Assembly: GCA_905214905.1 (NCBI GenBank)
Contig: CAJMNK010000009.1
Coordinates: forward strand, 1 to 45,119
Length of the DNA stretch: 45,119 bases
Source: an uncultured bacterium
GTDB taxonomy: Bacteria > Actinomycetota > Coriobacteriia > Coriobacteriales > Coriobacteriaceae
Direction: 5' to 3'
This document shows, piece after piece, positions 40,194 to 45,119 of the stretch. Each line of letters opens with the position of its first letter. Position 1 is the stretch's first letter. The notes under the pieces are model-generated. The model did no database searches and was not told the DNA's origin. It saw nothing but the letters and a program-made list of their open reading frames with translations. Position numbers and translations under genes: made by a program.

Positions 40194-40303
40194 GTGGGGT
40201 TACGTGGCCCGAACGGTGCAGTCTAGCGGCGTTGTCTGGCGCGGAAGCTCGCTAATCGGCTATTATTTGTTTAGACAACCTGAGCTGTAAGGAGTGACCG
40301 GCG

Positions 40304-41242
40304 ATGGTGCAGGGCGCCAAACATATGAAGAGCAATAACGCCGCGGACAACGGCGGCTCAAGCCCTCAGCCCAAACCTCAACCAAAGCCCAAGCGCCGCC
40401 GCAAGCGGCTGCCGCGTTGGGCCGACCGGCTCATCACCATCGTCATCATCCTTATTGGCGTGGGTCTCATGACCTGGCCGTGGATCCTGGACCGGCTCGA
40501 GGCCTCGGGCGTGTTCAACCAGATCAGCACGGTGTCCAGCACCGTGGACGCGCTTTCGGAAGAGGAGCGCGAGCGCATCCTGCTACAGGCGCGCTCCTAT
40601 AACGAGCAACTGGCGGGCGAAGCCACCGAGCTTCCCGCCGACCAGATCGAGCCCTACGCCCAGCAGCTCATCTTTGACCGCGACCCCATGATGAGCTGGG
40701 TCGAGATCCCCTCCATCGACGTGAGCATGCCCATCTACCACGGCACGAGCGAGGAGGTCCTTATGGCGGGCGTCGGCCACCTGGAGGGCACGAGCCTGCC
40801 GGTGGGCGGTACCTCGACGCATTGCGTGCTTACCGCGCACTCGGGCATGCGCAACCTGAGCATGTTCGACGACATCCACTCGCTGGAGCCGGGCGACCTG
40901 GTGCTGCTGCACACCATGAACAAGACGCTCGCCTACAAGATGGCGGACTCCGAGGTGGTGCTTCCCGAGGAGATGGAGTCGCTGACCATCGAGCCCGGCG
41001 CCGACAAGGTGACGCTCGTCACCTGTACGCCCTACGGCGTGAACGACCATCGCCTGCTGGTGCATTGCGTGCGCACCAAGTACAGCAAGAAGGATGTCGA
41101 CAAGCAAAAGTCGCTGGCCGGCCGCCACTGGGGCAAGCGCGAGTTTGCCATGCTCATCGTGGTCGTGGCCATTGTGCTGTTGCTGCTGGACATCGTGATC
41201 CACGCGGTCCGCAAGCGCCGCAAGGCCAAGGCCTCGGCATAA
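40304..41242 (+). CDS. Class C (pilin-polymerising) sortase
   Basis: The 312-aa membrane transpeptidase has an N-terminal basic, Pro-rich tail, a membrane helix (about 42-62), a lid segment with the DP motif (FDRDPMMSW, near 128), the sortase beta-barrel, and a second C-terminal membrane helix (about 280-302). The two helices and the lid are class C features. The catalytic residues are His in LTAHSG (about 176), Cys in TLVTCTPYG (about 240) and Arg in NDHRLLV (about 248). It would join pilins through Lys isopeptide bonds using the LPLTG-type signals encoded at 30864-37959. TAAGGAG precedes ATG 40304 by 11 nt; TATTAT near 40261 is a possible -10, so it has its own promoter downstream of the AbiE-like pair. 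Confidence 0.94.
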   Translation: MVQGAKHMKSNNAADNGGSSPQPKPQPKPKRRRKRLPRWADRLITIVIILIGVGLMTWPWILDRLEASGVFNQISTVSSTVDALSEEERERILLQARSYNEQLAGEATELPADQIEPYAQQLIFDRDPMMSWVEIPSIDVSMPIYHGTSEEVLMAGVGHLEGTSLPVGGTSTHCVLTAHSGMRNLSMFDDIHSLEPGDLVLLHTMNKTLAYKMADSEVVLPEEMESLTIEPGADKVTLVTCTPYGVNDHRLLVHCVRTKYSKKDVDKQKSLAGRHWGKREFAMLIVVVAIVLLLLDIVIHAVRKRRKAKASA

Positions 41243-41253
41243 GGCTCGCCCAA

Positions 41254-41290
41254 AACCACCACGTAGGTGCCTGTCCCCTTTGTGGTGGTT
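41254..41290. repeat. Palindromic repeat family B, copy 3
   Basis: AACCACCAC (41254-41262) and GTGGTGGTT (41282-41290) are perfect arms; the centre GTAGGTGCCTGTCCCCTTT resembles the other copies. It starts 12 bp after the sortase stop codon. Confidence 0.7.
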
Positions 41291-41317
41291 GGCTCCAGCT
41301 GGGCAATCGAGGTATCC

Positions 41318-41382
41318 AAACCGTCCCAACATTCAATGAAAATCGCGATTTTGCTGAAAAACGCCGAATGTTGGGACGGTTT
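41318..41382. repeat. Palindromic repeat family A, copy 4 with compensatory arm change
   Basis: AAACCGTCCCAACATTC (41318-41334) and its exact complement (41366-41382) replace the ATCAC/GTGAT of copies 1-3 with GTCCC/GGGAC on both arms, so pairing is kept. The centre shares AATGAAAATCGCGATTTTG with copy 3. Confidence 0.9.
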
Positions 41383-41512
41383 TGCTGCAGAACCGCCGGG
41401 CCGTGCCCGCCGCCCTCGTTACGTTTTCGCTGCATTTGGGTAAAGCACCTGCTCCAAGCGGCCTTGCCTTGTATACTGGAACGGTTTAACTGTTATGCGG
41501 AAGGGAGCGCCT

Positions 41513-41824
41513 ATGGCACTCAGCGAGAAAGACGTGCGCGGCATTGCCGAGTACGCAAAGATCGCACTGACCGATGACGAGCTCGCCCAGATGACGTCCT
41601 ACCTGAACGATGCCGTCCAGATGCTCGAGCCCGTCTTGCAATATGACTTGCCCGACGTGGAGCCCACGTTCCATCCCATCGGAAGCCTTTCCAATGTGAT
41701 GGGCGATGACCTGCGCGAGCCCGAGTGCGACCTGCCGCTCGACGTGGCGCTCGAAAACGCCGGCAGCGCGCGCGACCGCTACTTCCGCGTGCCGTCCATT
41801 TTGGGAGAGGGGGAGAGCGAGTAA
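41513..41824 (+). CDS. gatC: Asp-tRNA(Asn)/Glu-tRNA(Gln) amidotransferase subunit C
   Basis: The 103-aa clamp subunit has the typical N-terminal helices (VRGIAEYAKIALTDDELAQMTSYLNDAVQMLEPVLQYD) and the C-terminal LREPECDLPLDVALENA and YFRVPSIL segments that wrap GatA. ATG 41513 follows GGAAGGGAG. A TATACT box at 41472-41477 is a likely -10. Its stop overlaps the gatA start by one base (TAATG). Confidence 0.95.
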   Translation: MALSEKDVRGIAEYAKIALTDDELAQMTSYLNDAVQMLEPVLQYDLPDVEPTFHPIGSLSNVMGDDLREPECDLPLDVALENAGSARDRYFRVPSILGEGESE

Positions 41825-43338
41825 TGAAGCTCAATCTCGATCGATTCACGGCCGCGCAGCTGGCCGAGCACGTTGCCGCCGGCGATTTCTCTGCTACCGA
41901 GGTCGCGCAGGCCTCGCTCGAGGCCATCGAGGCGCGCGAGGGCGGGGTCCAGGCATTTCTGCAGGTGGCGCCCGAGCTCGCGCTTGAGGCTGCTGCCAAA
42001 ATCGACGCCCGCCGCGCCGCTGGCGAGGCTCTGCCCCCGCTCGCGGGCGTGCCGCTGGCCATCAAGGACAACATGAACCTTGTGGGTACGCGCACCACCT
42101 GCGCTTCCCGTATGCTCGAGGAATACCAGAGCGTCTACACCGCCACCTGCGTCCAGCGCATGCTCGACGCCGGCTGCCTGCCCATGGGCAAGGCCAACAT
42201 GGACGAGTTTGCCTTTGGCAGCTCCACCGAGTCCTCGGCCTTCCATCGCACTAACAACCCCTGGGATACCGAGCGCGTGCCCGGTGGCTCCTCGGGCGGC
42301 TCCGCTGCCGCCGTCGCCGCGGGCGAGGTCGCGCTCTCGCTGGGCTCGGACACCGGCGGTTCCATTCGCCAGCCGGCGAGCCTGTGCGGCGTGGTGGGCT
42401 TTAAGCCCACGTACGGCGCCGTGAGCCGTTACGGCGTGGTTGCCTTTGGCTCGTCGCTCGATCAGGTGGGACCCTTCGGCCGCACGGTCGAGGATGTTGC
42501 GTTGGCCATGAACGCGCTTACCGGTGCGGGCCACGATCCGTACGATTGCACCAGCCAGGATTGCGCTGTCGACTTTACCGAGCATCTCAACGACAGCATC
42601 GAGGGCAAGCGCGTGGGCATTATCCCTGCATTTATGGAGGCCGAGGGTCTGACGCCCGAGGTCAAGGCCGCTGTTCAGCGCGCCGCCCAGGAGCTGCAGA
42701 ACCAGGGCGCCGAGCTGGTCGAGGTCGACCTGCCGCACCTGGATGCCGCCATCGCCGCCTATTACGTCATCGGCCCGGCCGAGGCGTTTTCCAACCTGGC
42801 CCGCTTCGACGGCATTCGCTACGGCTATCAGGAGGAGGGCTGCGCCAACCTGTCCGATCAGAGCTCGCTGTCGCGCGCCCACGGCTTTGGCGCCGAGGCC
42901 AAGCGCCGTCAGATGCTCGGCGCCTACCTGCTGAGCTCGGGCGTGTACGACAAGTATTACTATGCTGCGCAAAAGGCCCGCACGCTCATCACGCAGGACT
43001 ACGACGCCGCGTATGCCAAGGTGGACACCATCCTGATGCCCGCCTCGCCGCGCACGGCCTTTAAGTTTGGCGAGATCAGCGACCCCACGCAGATGTACCT
43101 CTCCGACCTGTACACCATTTCGCTCAACATCTGCGGCAACGGTGGCATCTCGGTGCCACTGGGCCTGGGCGAGGACAGCAAGCTGCCCGTTTCTGCCCAG
43201 CTGGTGGGGCCCGCCTTTAAGGACCGTCAGCTGCTCACATTTGCCCGCGCCCTGGAGCGCGGCTTTGCCGATGCCGCCACGGGCGCGCCCGCGCTTTCCG
43301 TCGCGCCCGATTTTGCCGGGAAGGGAGGCGAGCTGTAA
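41824..43338 (+). CDS. gatA: Asp-tRNA(Asn)/Glu-tRNA(Gln) amidotransferase subunit A
   Basis: The 504-aa amidase subunit releases ammonia from glutamine for GatB. The amidase-signature triad is visible: Lys in PLAIKDNM (about 80), cis-Ser in SDTGGSIRQPA (about 178) and nucleophile-region PGGSSGGSAAAVAAG (about 155). The length is slightly above the usual 485 aa. It starts at TAATG with gatC and ends at TAATG with gatB, so the three subunits are translationally coupled. It supplies Gln-tRNA and/or Asn-tRNA by transamidation, since direct synthetases are often missing in such bacteria (inference). Confidence 0.96.
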   Translation: MKLNLDRFTAAQLAEHVAAGDFSATEVAQASLEAIEAREGGVQAFLQVAPELALEAAAKIDARRAAGEALPPLAGVPLAIKDNMNLVGTRTTCASRMLEEYQSVYTATCVQRMLDAGCLPMGKANMDEFAFGSSTESSAFHRTNNPWDTERVPGGSSGGSAAAVAAGEVALSLGSDTGGSIRQPASLCGVVGFKPTYGAVSRYGVVAFGSSLDQVGPFGRTVEDVALAMNALTGAGHDPYDCTSQDCAVDFTEHLNDSIEGKRVGIIPAFMEAEGLTPEVKAAVQRAAQELQNQGAELVEVDLPHLDAAIAAYYVIGPAEAFSNLARFDGIRYGYQEEGCANLSDQSSLSRAHGFGAEAKRRQMLGAYLLSSGVYDKYYYAAQKARTLITQDYDAAYAKVDTILMPASPRTAFKFGEISDPTQMYLSDLYTISLNICGNGGISVPLGLGEDSKLPVSAQLVGPAFKDRQLLTFARALERGFADAATGAPALSVAPDFAGKGGEL

Positions 43339-45014
43339 TGAAGGAGCTATCCGAGGTCCTGCAGGATTGGGAGGCCGTGATCGGCCTGGAAATCCATACC
43401 GAGCTCACCGCACTCGATACCAAGATGTTCTGCAACTGCAAGCTCAGCCACGATGACGAACCCAACGCCAACGTGTGCCCGGTATGCCTGGGCCTGCCCG
43501 GTGCGCTGCCGGTGCCCAACAAGCGCGCCATCGAGAGCATCGTCAAGGCCGGTCTCGCCACCAACTGCGAGATCCAGCGCCACTCGATGTTCTACCGCAA
43601 GCACTACTTCTATCCCGATATGGCCAAGAACTTCCAGACCACGCAGGGCCCGGTCGCCTTTGCCATGTACGGTCACCTGGACCTGGACGTGACCGGTCGC
43701 GGTGCCGCCGAGCGCCCCGACTGCGCGTTTGGCGAGGCCGAGGCCCAGAGCCTGGCGAGCGCCTCGGCCAATGCCGAGGGCCTGTCCACGTCCATGACGT
43801 CGACCATGCGCGAAGGCAATCAGCGCGCCGGCCACCTGGCCAGCTATGACGCGTCCAACCTGCAGATGCCCGAGCGTCGCGAGGACGGTTCCTACACGGT
43901 GCCCATCCGCATCCTGCGCATCCACATGGAGGAGGACGCCGCCAAGATGGTGCACGTGGGCGGTGCCGAGGGTCGCATTACCGCCGCTGCCGAGTCGCTC
44001 GTCGACTACAACCGCTGCGGCACGCCGCTGATTGAGCTCGTCACCGAGCCCGATCTGCGCACGCCCGAGGAAGCGCGCCTGTTTATGGAGAAGCTCCGTC
44101 GCATCTTTGTGACGCTGGGCATTTCGGACTGCTCCATGGAGAAGGGTTCCATGCGCTGCGACGGCAACGTGTCGCTGCGCCGCCGCGGCGAGACCAAGCT
44201 GGGCACCAAGACCGAGCTCAAGAACCTCAACTCGTTTAAGAGCCTGCACGACGGCCTTGCCTACGAGATTTGCCGTCAGGCCGAGGTGCTCGAGGAGGGC
44301 GGAATCATCTATCAGGAGACCCGCCACTGGGAGCCCAGCCGTAAGCGCACCGTGGTTATGCGTGTGAAGGAGACGGCCGACGACTATCGCCTGTTCCCCG
44401 ATCCCGATCTGGCGCCGTTCGATCTGGACGACGAGTTCATCGACCGCTGCCGTGGCGAGATTCCCGAGCTGCCCGATGCCAAGCGCGCCCGTTTTGAGAC
44501 CGACTTTGGTATTAAGGCGGCCGATGCCGAGCAGATCGCGGGCGACCCCGAGTTTGCCGAGTTCTTTGAGGCTGCCGCTGCCGGTATGGCTGGCAAGGAG
44601 GCCCAGACGGTCGCAAACCTGCTGGTCAACGAGATGATCGCCTACCTTAAGAGCGCAGGCGTGTCGCTCGCCGAGTCCGGCATCGCGCCGGCTCAGGTAG
44701 CAGCGCTGGCCAAGCTGCTGGTGACCGATGCCATCAGCTCCAACCAGGCGCACGAGGTCTTTGAGGCCATGGCCCAGACCGGTGACGACCCCAACAAGAT
44801 CGTCGACGAGCGTGGTATGCGTCAGGTGAGCGATGCCGGTGCGTTGCAGCCGATCGTGGACGAGGTGCTGGCTAACTGTGCCGATCAGGCGCAGCAGTAT
44901 CGTGACGGCAACCAGAAGGTTATCGGCTTTTTGGTGGGCCAGTGCATGAAGGCGAGCCGCGGCAAGGGCAACCCGAAGCTCTTCAACGAGTTGCTGAGAA
45001 CGTCGCTCTCGTAA
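43338..45014 (+). CDS. gatB: Asp-tRNA(Asn)/Glu-tRNA(Gln) amidotransferase subunit B with an internal insertion
   Basis: The 558-aa kinase and tRNA-binding subunit activates mischarged Glu- or Asp-tRNA. The cradle domain (WEAVIGLEIHTEL, zinc-type CNC...CPVCLGLPG, YFYPDMAKNFQTTQ), helical domain and C-terminal YqeY-like tail (about 405-555, ending GQCMKASRGKGNP) are all present. It exceeds the usual 475-500 aa because roughly 65 residues (about 118-185, VTGRGAAERPDC to RREDGSYTV) lie between GHLDLD and RILRIHMEEDAAK, where most GatB proteins have a short turn. The insertion is polar and Ser/Ala-rich. The start is coupled to gatA. Confidence 0.95.
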   Translation: MKELSEVLQDWEAVIGLEIHTELTALDTKMFCNCKLSHDDEPNANVCPVCLGLPGALPVPNKRAIESIVKAGLATNCEIQRHSMFYRKHYFYPDMAKNFQTTQGPVAFAMYGHLDLDVTGRGAAERPDCAFGEAEAQSLASASANAEGLSTSMTSTMREGNQRAGHLASYDASNLQMPERREDGSYTVPIRILRIHMEEDAAKMVHVGGAEGRITAAAESLVDYNRCGTPLIELVTEPDLRTPEEARLFMEKLRRIFVTLGISDCSMEKGSMRCDGNVSLRRRGETKLGTKTELKNLNSFKSLHDGLAYEICRQAEVLEEGGIIYQETRHWEPSRKRTVVMRVKETADDYRLFPDPDLAPFDLDDEFIDRCRGEIPELPDAKRARFETDFGIKAADAEQIAGDPEFAEFFEAAAAGMAGKEAQTVANLLVNEMIAYLKSAGVSLAESGIAPAQVAALAKLLVTDAISSNQAHEVFEAMAQTGDDPNKIVDERGMRQVSDAGALQPIVDEVLANCADQAQQYRDGNQKVIGFLVGQCMKASRGKGNPKLFNELLRTSLS

Positions 45015-45081
45015 GCGGGAACCCGGGAGCCCCGGCAGGGCGGGTGCTTCCTCAAAATTTCAAACAGTCCTGCGCAAGACG

Positions 45082-45106
45082 AAGGCCACATTAAGTGGCC
45101 TTCTTT
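45082..45106 (+). terminator. Terminator of the gatCAB operon
   Basis: AAGGCCAC (45082-45089) and GTGGCCTT (45095-45102) form a perfect 8-bp stem, 5-nt loop, followed by CTTTGC, 68 bp after the gatB stop codon. Confidence 0.75.
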
Positions 45107-45119
45107 GCGTGCGGAACTC

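Overview
The window looks like a chromosomal segment of a high-GC Gram-positive gut actinobacterium of the Coriobacteriia, most like Collinsella. That is an inference from codon and base composition, a GatCAB operon, NAD-dependent LigA, sortase-assembled pili, an actinobacterial GlnR-type regulator with a matching DNA box, and a dense set of small intergenic palindromes. No search was run. No tRNA, rRNA, CRISPR array, transposase or phage gene was seen.

Layout. (1) 54-8549 is a uronate-catabolism region. It holds an RpiB/LacAB-type isomerase and an SDR oxidoreductase (54-1535, minus strand) divergent from a GntR regulator, then a KDPG aldolase and a KDG kinase (5361-7292, minus) divergent from a LacI regulator. 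Together the four enzymes make a complete route from the 4-deoxy-5-ketouronate released from unsaturated uronic acids to pyruvate and glyceraldehyde-3-phosphate. Between the two halves lie an AlbA_2-type regulator with two strong operator palindromes and a YczE-like membrane protein. (2) 8592-9086 is a single-gene fusion of a RelB/DinJ-type ribbon-helix-helix and an MNT nucleotidyltransferase. (3) 9213-11263 pairs a glutamine-synthetase-family protein lacking key metal ligands with a GlnR-like orphan response regulator, behind a GlnR-box-like site. (4) 11448-13528 is an AT-richer island of three exported or membrane proteins, led by a cysteine-peptidase-like protein. (5) 13701-24037 carries HtrA, LigA, a small ligA-coupled ORF, MerR plus MATE, and a heterodimeric ABC exporter. 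(6) 24253-30360 holds a DUF559-like nuclease flanked by palindromic repeats, MoaA, a MoaC-MobB fusion, an MFS transporter and a HAD phosphatase. (7) 30864-41242 is a pilus locus: a tip adhesin with an in-frame G9 tract (LPLSG), a minor pilin (MPSTG), a major pilin (LPLTG) and a class C sortase. A two-gene module resembling AbiE toxin-antitoxin systems lies between the major pilin and the sortase. (8) 41513-45014 is gatCAB, with an apparent insertion in GatB.

Three families of short palindromic repeats are scattered between genes. Family A has four copies with perfect 17-19 bp arms and a compensatory change in one copy. Family B has three CCACCACAA-type hairpins. Family C has two copies, one of which forms the 3' end of an ABC transporter gene. 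The observations most worth testing are the degenerate glutamine synthetase with its GlnR partner, the RHH-nucleotidyltransferase fusion, the nuclease bracketed by family A palindromes, the phase-variation tract, and the AbiE-like module inside the pilus locus.
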